38,553 nt of DNA from Flavobacteriales bacterium (lineage in GTDB: Bacteria > Bacteroidota > Bacteroidia > NS11-12g > UBA955). The stretch's first letter is position 1; each line of letters opens with the position of its first letter. Made by a program: the position numbers and the translations under genes. Under the pieces are notes generated by a model. It did no database searches. It was not told the DNA's origin and saw nothing but the letters and a program-made list of their open reading frames with translations. The stretch is from NCBI GenBank assembly GCA_947463125.1, contig CANHQZ010000016.1:1-38553 (forward strand). The letters are read 5' to 3'. Positions 1 to 8,102 of this stretch are shown here, piece by piece.

Positions 1-622
1 ATTCTGCATTGAAGGTAGTGCGTGGTGTTATTTTCTCACGAAAACCTACCCCAACCGCTATTACCTGACCTGTTTTCCCGCTGACAACAGAAGGTACAAC
101 CTGCCAGGAGAAACGATCGGTTTCCTTTCTACCGGCAATGAGCTGACCTGTATAAACCCATTCAGAACCCATCATGGTCAGGGCTGTTCTTGCTGCACCG
201 GCATATAGCAGAGCGGTAAAGGGTCTGTTGTTATCGTTGTTTTGCTGCATTAAGCGGTATTTTAAGCCCGCATCTACCATGCGACCTAAACTGCTGCGCC
301 CCAGGTTTAAAGCCAGATTGGGAACTACACCATATTCGGCACCGATTCTTACCGAGGCATTATCCAAACCAAATGCCTCATAGGCACCCAAACCAAACGC
401 CCCGAAGCGATGGTTTATTTTAAAATCCATAACCCCGGCATCGGTCAGTTCCAGGCTTTGCAAATTGATAACGCGTGTGGTTTTAAACGTATTTTCAACC
501 TTTGTGCGCTCAGGCAACTCATCACCCAGCAGCGAAAATCCTGAATCCTGCTGCGCTGACAGCAAAACAGGCATTATCAATCCCGGCAGAACTAGTATCT
601 TTTGAAGAAAGTAAATCCTCAT
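1..622 (-). CDS. DUF5777-family outer-membrane beta-barrel protein (3' end cut by window edge)
   Basis: The minus frame is open from the ATG at 622 to the window edge, giving 207 residues of a longer protein. It starts with a signal peptide (hydrophobic stretch ending LLSAQ). A segment then reads RTKVENTFKTTRVINLQSLE, followed by alternating polar and hydrophobic strands rich in Gly and aromatic residues, such as INHRFGAFGLGAYEAFGLD. This resembles the DUF5777 beta-barrel family of Bacteroidota as I remember it. The start overlaps the stop of the upstream yceI-like gene in an ATGA, so translation is probably coupled. It is the third gene of the OB-fold/YceI/barrel operon. Its function is unknown; an outer-membrane pore or anchor for the YceI partner is inference. 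The C-terminal half is not visible. Confidence 0.8.
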   Translation of the reverse strand, partial: MRIYFLQKILVLPGLIMPVLLSAQQDSGFSLLGDELPERTKVENTFKTTRVINLQSLELTDAGVMDFKINHRFGAFGLGAYEAFGLDNASVRIGAEYGVVPNLALNLGRSSLGRMVDAGLKYRLMQQNNDNNRPFTALLYAGAARTALTMMGSEWVYTGQLIAGRKETDRFSWQVVPSVVSGKTGQVIAVGVGFREKITPRTTFNAE

Positions 623-1164
623 TTCTTTTGAAGCGAACAATCCACACTCACTTTGATGCTTTTGGCTATTTGAGATGCATTGTTGGCAGGCACTTTGATG
701 TTATAATCTTCAAGCAATACATTAAAGTCGCCTGATAATACAGCCTTGCTACCGGAAATGGTAATTTTACCGGGAACAACCACCTCTTTGGTTACACCGT
801 GCATGGTGAGTTTGCCTTTGACGCTAACCGGATAGGTGCCATCTGTCCCATATTTCACGGCAGCATTGTCTGTGATACTGCCTTTAAAAGTACTTTTAGG
901 AAACTTTTCGCTCTCTATATAATTTTCCTGAAAGTGCTTCTGCATCAGTGCTTTTTTGAAGAGAAAACTATTGATGGAGACCGCAAACTCGAGGTTTCCG
1001 GTTTTACTGTCAAGCGCAGCCTTCACCTGATTGTTGGCAGCATCAATATTCTCAGCAGTTGTTTTGCTGAAAAACTTAACGGTTCCGGAAGATGTAGTAT
1101 ATACCTGTGCACCTGCATTGCTGATGTACACGAGACTAATAAGCCAGAAAAAAAGGTTCTTCAT
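619..1164 (-). CDS. YceI family periplasmic lipid-binding protein
   Basis: This 181-residue protein has a signal peptide (MKNLFFWLISLV...NAGAQ). A single YceI domain follows, with typical features: SGTVKFFSKTTAENIDA near the start, a central FKKALMQKHFQENYIESEKFPKSTF stretch (shown here in pieces: FKKALMQKHF, ESEKFPKSTF), and GKLTMHGVTKEVVVPG. YceI proteins are lipocalin-like beta-barrels; characterised members bind isoprenoid lipids in the periplasm. The exact ligand cannot be told from sequence. Both ends overlap neighbours by 4 bp (ATGA at 1161-1164 and at 619-622), which ties it to the OB-fold membrane protein and the DUF5777 barrel. The family assignment is firm; the role is inferred. 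Confidence 0.92.
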   Translation of the reverse strand: MKNLFFWLISLVYISNAGAQVYTTSSGTVKFFSKTTAENIDAANNQVKAALDSKTGNLEFAVSINSFLFKKALMQKHFQENYIESEKFPKSTFKGSITDNAAVKYGTDGTYPVSVKGKLTMHGVTKEVVVPGKITISGSKAVLSGDFNVLLEDYNIKVPANNASQIAKSIKVSVDCSLQKK

Positions 1165-2081
1165 TTGCGTTTCTTTTTAGGTGTTTCTTTGGGATGTTCA
1201 ACATCCATGCCAAGGTTGGGGGTGTTTTTAAAGTTCTCAATGAGGGCACAGCGGGTCATTTCCAATGAAGATTCAGACAACAATGACATGCCCTCTTCCG
1301 GTTCACTCAGACCACTGCATGAGCATTGCAACAGAACAGAATCACCCTGTAAAACAGCCGATAACTTTTCTTTCAGTGTAATATCAAAGTCGCAGTTTAC
1401 GCTGTATCCTTCTTTCCAGGCATTCAGGGTAAGTAAAATGGATGAATCACCGGCAATTTCAGTAACAGAACCGGAGAAGCGAATGATTTTACCAACATAT
1501 TTTTGATTGGCTCCGGCAGCATCCTTTTCAAAGGCATCCATCAGTACTGCAGGCTGAATGGTAAAATCGGGTTCCCCGACACTACTGGTTGCTGTTTCCT
1601 GGTTGTAAAGTGAAAAAACACCATAAAACACAATCAGTGCAGGAACGATCAGGGTAAGTATCCAATCTGTAAATTCCGGCTTTTGCGCCTGCCTTTTATG
1701 AATGAGCGATTGAGATGTTGTTACCAGATAGTTGAATAATACAAACAGAAATGACGCACCCCCACAAACAAAGAAAACACCATTAACTTCTTCAGACCAG
1801 AATCCGTCGACTGTAAACGGCGCAAAAAATACGACTGCGAAATTTCCGGCTCCACCCAACAACCCCAGAATGCGATAAATATTAAAAAATGAGGGTTTTG
1901 AACCTTTGAACAGCATTAGGGAAGAAATTGCAGCAAAAAGGACAATACAGATTGTGGCAAGACAAAAAATAGTCCTAATGGGCAAATCCCCGAAAAGGGT
2001 ATTGCCCGATACAAAAAACAAAACTGACGAAAGCAGGGCGGCTGCCCATAAAGTAATAATCTGCAAATGTTTAATGGTCAT
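1161..2081 (-). CDS. five-TM membrane protein with C-terminal tRNA_anti-like OB-fold domain
   Basis: I place the start at the ATG at 2081 (306 residues), because the hydrophobic N-terminus begins there; the frame extends to 2153 without obvious conserved sequence. About five membrane segments follow: LQIITLWAAALLSSVLFF, IFCLATICIVLFAAISSLM, a Gly/Ala-rich helix, a VFFVCGGASFLFVLF helix and ILTLIVPALIVFYGVF. After these comes a soluble domain with the pattern of tRNA_anti-like OB-folds (LMDAFEKDAAGANQKYVGKI, then RFSGSVTEIAGD). The tail is very basic (PKETPKKKRK). It heads the operon with YceI and the barrel protein. The OB-fold probably faces the periplasm or cytoplasm as a small-ligand or protein module; no catalytic residues are evident. 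Confidence 0.8.
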   Translation of the reverse strand: MTIKHLQIITLWAAALLSSVLFFVSGNTLFGDLPIRTIFCLATICIVLFAAISSLMLFKGSKPSFFNIYRILGLLGGAGNFAVVFFAPFTVDGFWSEEVNGVFFVCGGASFLFVLFNYLVTTSQSLIHKRQAQKPEFTDWILTLIVPALIVFYGVFSLYNQETATSSVGEPDFTIQPAVLMDAFEKDAAGANQKYVGKIIRFSGSVTEIAGDSSILLTLNAWKEGYSVNCDFDITLKEKLSAVLQGDSVLLQCSCSGLSEPEEGMSLLSESSLEMTRCALIENFKNTPNLGMDVEHPKETPKKKRK

Positions 2082-2186
2082 ATTTATCAAATAAACGCCC
2101 GATAAAACAAATTGTTGCCTACCGGACGCGGCACATGCCGAAATTTTGTTCAAATTTGCATTGTTTAAACGCTACAAACAAATCTC

Positions 2187-3824
2187 ATGCGACGTATCAT
2201 TCCGTTTTTATTGCTTTTTCTGTCAATTTCTTCCCGTACCCTGATTTTAAAAGCTCAAAATGAAACCCTCTACACAGCAGGCAAAATTTATATTGGAGAT
2301 ACGGCCATGACTGTTGTAGAAGCCATGGTATGTGAAAATGATAAAATTGTATTCACAGGACCTGCAGAACTTGCCCGTGCGCTGTACCCAAAAGCAAAGA
2401 CAGTTGATTTTAAAAAACAATATATCTATCCCGGCTTTATCGATGCCCACTGCCATTTTCTGGCATGGTGCAAAGGTTTGAAAGAAGCTGATCTGGTGGG
2501 CACAAAAAGTGAAAAGGAAGTTATCAAGCGGCTACAGAAATTCGCCAAAACCACCACCCGCAGCTGGATTGTGGGCCGTGGCTGGGACCAGAACGACTGG
2601 AAAAACAAAAACTACCCGACACTGACAGCGCTGGATAAAGCATTTCCGAACACACCCGTGTTTTTAAAACGGATTGATGGACATGCTGCATGGATTAATA
2701 CCGCAGCCATTAATGCACTAAAACTGGATGTGAACCAGAGGGTTTCCGGCGGAGAATTTATTTTCAAGGACGGAAAGTTCACCGGCATTATCATAGACAA
2801 TGCGGTTGACCTCGTTTCCCCCGCAGTTCCACCGCTTCCTGAGGCCGAACTGAATAGTGCCGTGGTGGAAGGCGCAAGAAAGTGTTATGCTGCCGGACTT
2901 ACCACCCTCGACGAAGCCGGATTAACAACCGAAGATATCCAATACCTGAGTAAGCTGCAGCAATCAGACAAGTTAAAGTTGAGGATGTACGCCATGCTGA
3001 GCGCCTCACCGCAGAGTTTTGCCTACGTATCGGAAAACGGGCTGACCAACAACGGAATGATGCATGTGGGTGCGGTAAAATTCTACCTTGATGGCGCACT
3101 GGGTTCACGCGGAGCACTGATGAAAAAAGACTATTGTGACCGTTTGGGCCACAAAGGCCTATTGCTGAACAACCTGCAGGAATTTGAGAAATATTGCTAT
3201 TTCCTTTCCCAGAGAAGCTGGCAGGTATGTGTGCACGCCATCGGCGATAGTGCAAACGCACTTGCCCTGCAGATATTTGGCAAGCTGAGAAATCATAATG
3301 AAGGTCTGAGGTGGCGTATAGAACATGCTCAGATATTGGACCCCAAAGACTTTAAACTTTTCGGCAAATATGGCGTTGTGCCCAGCGTTCAACCCACCCA
3401 TGCCACCAGCGATGCTCCCTGGGTGCCTTCACGCATCTGTGAAAACAGGCTTCAGGGTGCCTACAATTACGCTGAGCTTTGCAAACAGGCCGGCCTGGTA
3501 GCACTGGGAACCGACTTTCCGGTGGAAGACATCTCTCCCATCAAAACCTTTTACAGCGCGGTAACACGAAAAGACATATCAGGAAACATCAAATCTCCCT
3601 TTCAGCCCGAGGGCGCACTTACACGCAAACAAGCCTTGCTGGGCATGACCCTGTGGGCCGCGTATGCAAACCATGAAGAAAATGACAAGGGCTCGCTGGA
3701 AACCAATAAATACGCGGATTTTGTGGTATTGGATACGGATTTGATGCTTGCTTCGGAAAAAGCCCTGAAAAAAGCCAGGGTAAAAACCACGATTATCGGT
3801 GGCAAAGTGGTTCATCAGAAATGA
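2187..3824 (+). CDS. amidohydrolase family protein (YtcJ-like, Amidohydro_3), exported
   Basis: This 545-residue protein has a signal peptide (MRRIIPFLLLFLSISS) and the layout of metal-dependent YtcJ-type amidohydrolases. It has an N-terminal beta-sandwich strand, then the metal-binding HxH motif in YPGFIDAHCHF, RIDGHAAWIN, VCVHAIGDSAN, RIEHAQIL and the late Asp motif GTDFPVE. The end returns to the beta-sandwich (KYADFVVLDTDLM...). Length is normal for the family (about 540-570). Members hydrolyse C-N bonds in cyclic or acylated amines; the substrate here is unknown. The signal peptide puts it in the periplasm or on the surface. It overlaps the next gene by 4 bp (ATGA), so the two are probably made together. 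Confidence 0.9.
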   Translation: MRRIIPFLLLFLSISSRTLILKAQNETLYTAGKIYIGDTAMTVVEAMVCENDKIVFTGPAELARALYPKAKTVDFKKQYIYPGFIDAHCHFLAWCKGLKEADLVGTKSEKEVIKRLQKFAKTTTRSWIVGRGWDQNDWKNKNYPTLTALDKAFPNTPVFLKRIDGHAAWINTAAINALKLDVNQRVSGGEFIFKDGKFTGIIIDNAVDLVSPAVPPLPEAELNSAVVEGARKCYAAGLTTLDEAGLTTEDIQYLSKLQQSDKLKLRMYAMLSASPQSFAYVSENGLTNNGMMHVGAVKFYLDGALGSRGALMKKDYCDRLGHKGLLLNNLQEFEKYCYFLSQRSWQVCVHAIGDSANALALQIFGKLRNHNEGLRWRIEHAQILDPKDFKLFGKYGVVPSVQPTHATSDAPWVPSRICENRLQGAYNYAELCKQAGLVALGTDFPVEDISPIKTFYSAVTRKDISGNIKSPFQPEGALTRKQALLGMTLWAAYANHEENDKGSLETNKYADFVVLDTDLMLASEKALKKARVKTTIIGGKVVHQK

Positions 3825-4906
3825 GAATAATCGCTCTCATAGTCTTTTTTACGTTGTTGCAAGGGGCAACGGCGCAAACCATCAAAAAATGGTACAACCT
3901 CTCATCACCCCTCACCGAAATCAGCGGTATGACAATTTGGCAAAACCGCTACTTTGCCCATGGTGACGGAGGTTCACCGGCCATGGTTTTTGAACTGGAT
4001 GCCAAAGGAAAAATTATTGATACCACTACCCTGCTGCAACCCAATACTGACTGGGAAGACATGTCTGCCAATGCCACGCATTTCTTCATTGGTGATTTTG
4101 GCAACAACAACGGTACCCGAAAAGATTTGAAAATACTCAAGTTCCCCGCAGACAGCCTGGGTAAAAAAAGGGTTATGCCCGAAGTAATTTCTTTCAGCTA
4201 CGCCGATCAGACCGACTTTACTTCCAGCCAGTTCACCAATTTCGACTGCGAAGCCATGGTAGCAACCACGGATTCTCTTTATCTGTTTAGCAAAAGCAAA
4301 GTCTCCGGTATTTGCAGGGTGTATTCATTGCCTGTTGTTTCGGGAAATTATGTGGCCGGCATCAGCGATACCGTGCAACCTCCTTTCTGGGTAACCGGAG
4401 CCCATTTGCAAAACAACGAACTAATGCTGTGTGGTTATGTTCCAAACATTATGTTTTCACTTACACCCCTTTTTTATCATTGCAAGATGGTGAATGGCCG
4501 TATACAGCATGGTTCGGGAAAAGCCTACAATCTGACGTACACCGGCACAAAACAAATTGAAACGGTTTGCCGGTCAACAACAGGCAGTATTCTTCTGAGT
4601 GGGGAAGCCTACAGCGGCGACAGCGCAGCCGTTTTTGAACTGATATTGCCTGCAGCAAAAACAAACCGTACGAAAACCCAGGGGCATGGACTGATTCCCA
4701 ATCCCGCCGGAGACAAGATTCAATTAAAAAATAACCTTCCGGGAGGCTATTGCGGCATTTACAAACCTGACGGACAACTCGTTAAAAATCTCACACCGAA
4801 TATCTACGGTGAAATTAATATCGCACAGTTGCCGGGTGGATTATATTGGATAGAATACATGGATGACCGCGGCAAAAAGGTGTTTGAACGCCTGCTGAAA
4901 CTGTAA
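3821..4906 (+). CDS. T9SS type A sorting-domain protein with beta-propeller-like body
   Basis: This 361-residue secreted protein has a signal peptide (MRIIALIVFFTLLQGATAQ). The body (about 20-280) is rich in beta strands and resembles a propeller, with repeated Gly/Asp turns such as AHGDGG and FIGDFGNNNG. The last 75 residues form a T9SS type A sorting domain: LIPNPAGDKIQLKN, then INIAQLPGGLYWIEY and the basic, hydrophobic end FERLLKL. It should therefore cross the outer membrane through the type IX system. I do not recognise the body as a known enzyme. Overlap with the amidohydrolase stop by ATGA argues for co-translation. It meets the M28 peptidase gene tail to tail across 38 bases. Confidence 0.82.
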   Translation: MRIIALIVFFTLLQGATAQTIKKWYNLSSPLTEISGMTIWQNRYFAHGDGGSPAMVFELDAKGKIIDTTTLLQPNTDWEDMSANATHFFIGDFGNNNGTRKDLKILKFPADSLGKKRVMPEVISFSYADQTDFTSSQFTNFDCEAMVATTDSLYLFSKSKVSGICRVYSLPVVSGNYVAGISDTVQPPFWVTGAHLQNNELMLCGYVPNIMFSLTPLFYHCKMVNGRIQHGSGKAYNLTYTGTKQIETVCRSTTGSILLSGEAYSGDSAAVFELILPAAKTNRTKTQGHGLIPNPAGDKIQLKNNLPGGYCGIYKPDGQLVKNLTPNIYGEINIAQLPGGLYWIEYMDDRGKKVFERLLKL

Positions 4907-4944
4907 TATACGGAATTTTAGGGACATTTCCAAAAAAACCGGTC

Positions 4945-6381
4945 CTAATCCAGTTCCTGGTCAAGAATAACAATCATAACGGCAACGGCAGCAGCGCCTA
5001 AATGCAGTTCACGTTTGTTTACGCTTTCAAAAACATCGGTTTCCGAGTGGTGTACATCAAAATAGCGCTGTGAATCCGGGATAAACCCCACCAGTACTGC
5101 ATTGGGATTGATTTTACGGATAGGACCAATATCAGCGCCACCTCCGCCCTTTTCAATTTCACCGATTCCATTAGCATCCAGCAGGGCTTTGTACTTCAAC
5201 GCTTTGGGAAGAAATGCACTGTCCACACCAAAGCCTCTTGGTGTAAATCCGCCGCGGTCACTTTCCAGCGCTGCCACATGCTTTTCATTGGTTTTTCCGG
5301 CAACAGCAGCATATTCAGTGGCGCCACGAAGTCCGTTTTCTTCATTCATCCACCACACACAGCGCAAGGTGTGTCGTGGTTGATAACCAATGCTTTTTAA
5401 CAACCGCAGGGCCTCAAAGGCATGCATACAGCCCGCCCCGTCATCATGTGCACCTTCACCCTGGTCCCAGCTGTCGAAATGGCCGCCAAATGCTATAATG
5501 GATTTGGGATATTTTGAACCGCGGGTTTCTGCCACCACATTGGCCGAGGGAGCATCGGGCAGGGTCTGACAGCCCAGCTGCATGGTAAGCTGCAATCCCG
5601 GATCCTGCTGTATTAGTTTATCCAGCAGATTTGCAACGGCAGTAGCCACAGCCATCGCGGGAATTTTGGGCTGTTTATCATCGTAAATCATCACACCGGT
5701 ATGGGCGTGCAAATCACAACGGTTGCTCATACTGCGCACCAGCACAGCCACAGCCCCGTAGGCCGCCGCTTTGGAAGCGCCGTTCACACGCTGCCCCACG
5801 CAGGCTCCATAAGCCTTAAACGTATTCAGATATGTTTCGGGAAACGGCCTGTTCAGCAATACCATCTTGCCTTTTAAGGCACCCGCCTTTCCCAGGCTGT
5901 CCATCTGCGCATCGCTGTGCACGCTTACGATTCCGGCCTGCAACTTTCCTTTCGTCCCTACAGAACCTCCAAGCGCTACCGCCGGTATGCGGTGCTGCTT
6001 AGCCGGTTTTAAAGGCAGTTCCTCAAAAGCTTCGCAATTGTAATCCTGTAGTTTTTCGCCTTTTATGGCGGCATTAAAAATGGTGGATGAAAAGACCAAT
6101 GATTCGGTTTTACTTCGCTCCCATCGCGGAACCATCACCGGCTGCAGATACACAGAGTCAAATCCGTAGGTTGATAGCATTTGTTTGCCCCAGGCCACGG
6201 CTTTTTCCGCCTGCGGACTGCCCGAGAGACGCGAGCCAATGGTTTTGCACAATTCACCCAAACGGGCATAGGCCTGACCATTTTCCAAGGCTTCGTTAAA
6301 AACCTTTCTAAAGAATGCAGAATCTACCTGTGCCTGAGTTAGAGAGGCTGAGAAGCACAAACATAAAATTACCAGTCGCAT
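4945..6381 (-). CDS. M28 family zinc metallopeptidase (carboxypeptidase Q-like), exported
   Basis: This 478-residue protein has a signal peptide (MRLVILCLCFSASLTQAQ). A protease-associated-type insert lies in the middle (GALKGKMVLLNRPF, then GAVAVLVRSMS). The M28 catalytic core then carries zinc ligands in GGHFDSWDQGEGAHDDGAG and MNEENGLRG, and a late YFDVHHSETDVFE. This arrangement matches the carboxypeptidase Q/PGCP branch of M28, which cleaves dipeptides or removes terminal residues. It acts in the periplasm or outside the cell. It is transcribed away from the TetR/paa operon across a 102-base divergent gap. A near-match to the Bacteroidetes -7 box (TATCTTCG, 6394-6387) lies seven bases from the start, but without a good -33. 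Confidence 0.9.
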   Translation of the reverse strand: MRLVILCLCFSASLTQAQVDSAFFRKVFNEALENGQAYARLGELCKTIGSRLSGSPQAEKAVAWGKQMLSTYGFDSVYLQPVMVPRWERSKTESLVFSSTIFNAAIKGEKLQDYNCEAFEELPLKPAKQHRIPAVALGGSVGTKGKLQAGIVSVHSDAQMDSLGKAGALKGKMVLLNRPFPETYLNTFKAYGACVGQRVNGASKAAAYGAVAVLVRSMSNRCDLHAHTGVMIYDDKQPKIPAMAVATAVANLLDKLIQQDPGLQLTMQLGCQTLPDAPSANVVAETRGSKYPKSIIAFGGHFDSWDQGEGAHDDGAGCMHAFEALRLLKSIGYQPRHTLRCVWWMNEENGLRGATEYAAVAGKTNEKHVAALESDRGGFTPRGFGVDSAFLPKALKYKALLDANGIGEIEKGGGGADIGPIRKINPNAVLVGFIPDSQRYFDVHHSETDVFESVNKRELHLGAAAVAVMIVILDQELD

Positions 6382-6440
6382 GTCTGCGAAGATAGGAATT
6401 GGACACTTTGTCTTAAATCGGTGATTTAATAATTAAAAAT

Positions 6441-6471
6441 TTGTTTTTATTAATTATTGACCCTAAGTTTG
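6441..6471 (+). promoter_or_regulatory. Bacteroidetes-type promoter of the tetR-paa operon
   Basis: TTG at 6441-6443 is separated by 20 bases from TAAGTTTG at 6464-6471. This fits the known Bacteroidetes sigma-ABfr consensus (TTG at -33, about 19-21 bases, TAnnTTTG at -7). The start of transcription would fall near 6476-6480, only a few bases before the ATG at 6484. Confidence 0.75.
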
Positions 6472-6475
6472 CAAT

Positions 6476-6491
6476 ACTAACAAATGTTAGT
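6476..6491. promoter_or_regulatory. perfect 7-2-7 inverted repeat, likely operator of the TetR regulator
   Basis: ACTAACA-AA-TGTTAGT is a perfect palindrome with a 2-base centre. It spans the predicted transcription start and the first codons of the regulator (ATG at 6484). Size and symmetry suit a TetR dimer. A bound repressor here would block its own operon, giving autoregulation. Palindrome and position are seen directly; the assignment is inferred. Confidence 0.6.
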
Positions 6492-7089
6492 TAGTGAAAA
6501 AATATCACCCAAGACATCTGCCCGAAAGGCACAGATAATGGATGTTTCGCTGGAAATGATGCGAAGGCTCGGATACCAGGGTACATCCATGCGGGACATT
6601 GCTTCCGGCATGAAGATGGAAGCGGCCAGTTTGTACAACCATATTTCCGGCAAGGAAGACATTCTGGCTGAAACCTGTTTCCGCATGGCGGAAAGACTAC
6701 TTACCGGCCTGGCCGATGTGAATGATATTTATTTCAACCCCGTTGAAAAACTCTCACTTGCCGTTAAGAACCACGTTAATATTCTCACCGAAAACACCCA
6801 CGCAGGCTGGGTATTTGTGCATGAATGGCGACACCTGAGTGATGAAAACCGCAGTCGGTTTGTTGCCATGCGCGATGCCTACGAAAAAGGATTTAACACC
6901 ATACTCAAACAGGGTGAAGACGAGGGTGTTTTTCAGGATGTAAACAACAAATTCGCTGTGCTCACCATTCTGGCATCGCTGAATTGGGTGGTAGAATGGT
7001 ACAAACCGCAAGGCGGCATGACACCCGAACAAATCGCTGATAAACTGACAGAATTTATCCTCAGCGGACTCAAAAAAGACAACAATTAA
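6484..7089 (+). CDS. TetR/AcrR family transcriptional regulator of the paa operon
   Basis: This 201-residue protein has an N-terminal TetR helix-turn-helix at about residues 12-60 ([16 protein letters not shown], then [16 protein letters not shown]). A helical ligand-binding domain with the conserved-looking [11 protein letters not shown] segment follows. It is the first gene of the cluster and ends 11 bases before paaA, so it is probably co-transcribed with paaA-D. By analogy with other phenylacetate regulators of the TetR family, the inducer may be phenylacetyl-CoA or a downstream CoA ester (inference). The ATG at 6484 lies inside the putative operator and within about 8 bases of the predicted transcription start, so the message would be nearly leaderless. 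Confidence 0.88.
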   Translation: MLVSEKISPKTSARKAQIMDVSLEMMRRLGYQGTSMRDIASGMKMEAASLYNHISGKEDILAETCFRMAERLLTGLADVNDIYFNPVEKLSLAVKNHVNILTENTHAGWVFVHEWRHLSDENRSRFVAMRDAYEKGFNTILKQGEDEGVFQDVNNKFAVLTILASLNWVVEWYKPQGGMTPEQIADKLTEFILSGLKKDNN

Positions 7090-7100
7090 TACAATATACC

Positions 7101-8090
7101 ATGTACGGAAACGCTTATGTAGAAAACACCGGCAACAACAACAGCCTCACAGCAGGCGAAGATCCGGTGAAACTGGCCGAATTTGAAGCCCGCATTGCTG
7201 CCGGCGAAAAAATTGAGCCCCAGGACTGGATGCCCAAAGAATATAGAAGACAGCTGATTCGTATGATTGAACAGCATGCCCATTCCGAGATTATTGGTTC
7301 CTTGCCTGAAGGCACTTGGATTACCCGTGCGCCCGGTTTTCGCAGAAAGCTGGCACTCATGGCCAAGGTACAGGATGAAGTAGGTCATGCACAGTTGCTT
7401 TACTCTGCCTGCGAAACCCTGGGCAAAAGCCGTGAGGATATGATCAACGACCTCATCAACGGCAAAAGCAAGTACAGCAATATTTTCAACTATCCTGCCG
7501 TAACCTGGGCAGACAGCGCAGTGATTGCATGGCTTGTGGATGCCGGTGCCATTATCAATCAGCTTACCAACAGCAAAGGCAGTTATGGCCCCTATTGTCG
7601 TGCTTTGGACCGGATTTGCGCCGAAGAATCCTTCCACCTCAAATATGGCCACGATAATGTGGTATTTCTGGCAACAGGCACTCCAAAACAGCGCGAGATG
7701 GTGCAGGAAGCCATGAACCGCTGGTGGGCTCCGCTGATGCACTTCTTTGGCCCAAGCGACAAGATTTCTCAGCACACCGAAACGCTGATGAAGTGGAAAG
7801 TAAAAATGGCCAGCAACGACGATATGCGCCAGCAGTTTCTGGACATGTACGTTCCCAAAATATGGGACCTGGGCCTCACTGTCCCCGACCACAACCTGAA
7901 AAAGAACGAAGAATCCGGCAAATGGGAATATACAGAACCGGATTGGGAGGAATTCAAGCGCGTGATCAACGGCGATGGCCCCTGCAACAAGGAAAGGCTA
8001 GCCGTAAGGCGTATGGCCGAAGAAAAAGGCCGCTGGGTGCGCAATGCCATCTTGAAAAAAGATGCCCGCTATGTAGCGCCCCTCGCATAA
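7101..8090 (+). CDS. paaA: 1,2-phenylacetyl-CoA epoxidase, catalytic subunit A
   Basis: PaaA is the diiron oxygenase subunit that epoxidises the ring of phenylacetyl-CoA in the cytoplasm, working in the PaaABCE complex. The 329-residue length is normal. Diiron ligand motifs are visible: E63 in HSEIIGS, the ExxH pair E93-V-G-H96 in [11 protein letters not shown], and E176-S-F-H179 in [15 protein letters not shown]. The [10 protein letters not shown] tail is typical of the family. It follows the TetR gene by 11 bases. Unusually, paaB does not come next: a T9SS protein gene starts 12 bases downstream. Confidence 0.96.
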   Translation: MYGNAYVENTGNNNSLTAGEDPVKLAEFEARIAAGEKIEPQDWMPKEYRRQLIRMIEQHAHSEIIGSLPEGTWITRAPGFRRKLALMAKVQDEVGHAQLLYSACETLGKSREDMINDLINGKSKYSNIFNYPAVTWADSAVIAWLVDAGAIINQLTNSKGSYGPYCRALDRICAEESFHLKYGHDNVVFLATGTPKQREMVQEAMNRWWAPLMHFFGPSDKISQHTETLMKWKVKMASNDDMRQQFLDMYVPKIWDLGLTVPDHNLKKNEESGKWEYTEPDWEEFKRVINGDGPCNKERLAVRRMAEEKGRWVRNAILKKDARYVAPLA

Positions 8091-8102
8091 AGCCACTTTG
8101 CT

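Noticed and set aside
799-1506. A 235-residue open frame antisense to the YceI and OB-fold genes
   Set aside because: It spans two recognised minus-strand genes and shows no coherent domain.
2129-2140. Short palindrome CGGCA-CA-TGCCG in the divergent gap before the amidohydrolase gene
   Set aside because: A 5-bp arm is too short to be convincing and no regulator is near.
4918-4950. Possible terminator between the T9SS protein and the M28 peptidase
   Set aside because: Only a 5-6 bp imperfect stem can be drawn around the A-rich stretch, with a long loop.
7086-7892. A 268-residue open frame antisense to paaA
   Set aside because: It lies fully over a well-conserved paaA frame, has no family features and ends at the TetR stop region; it is a shadow of codon bias.
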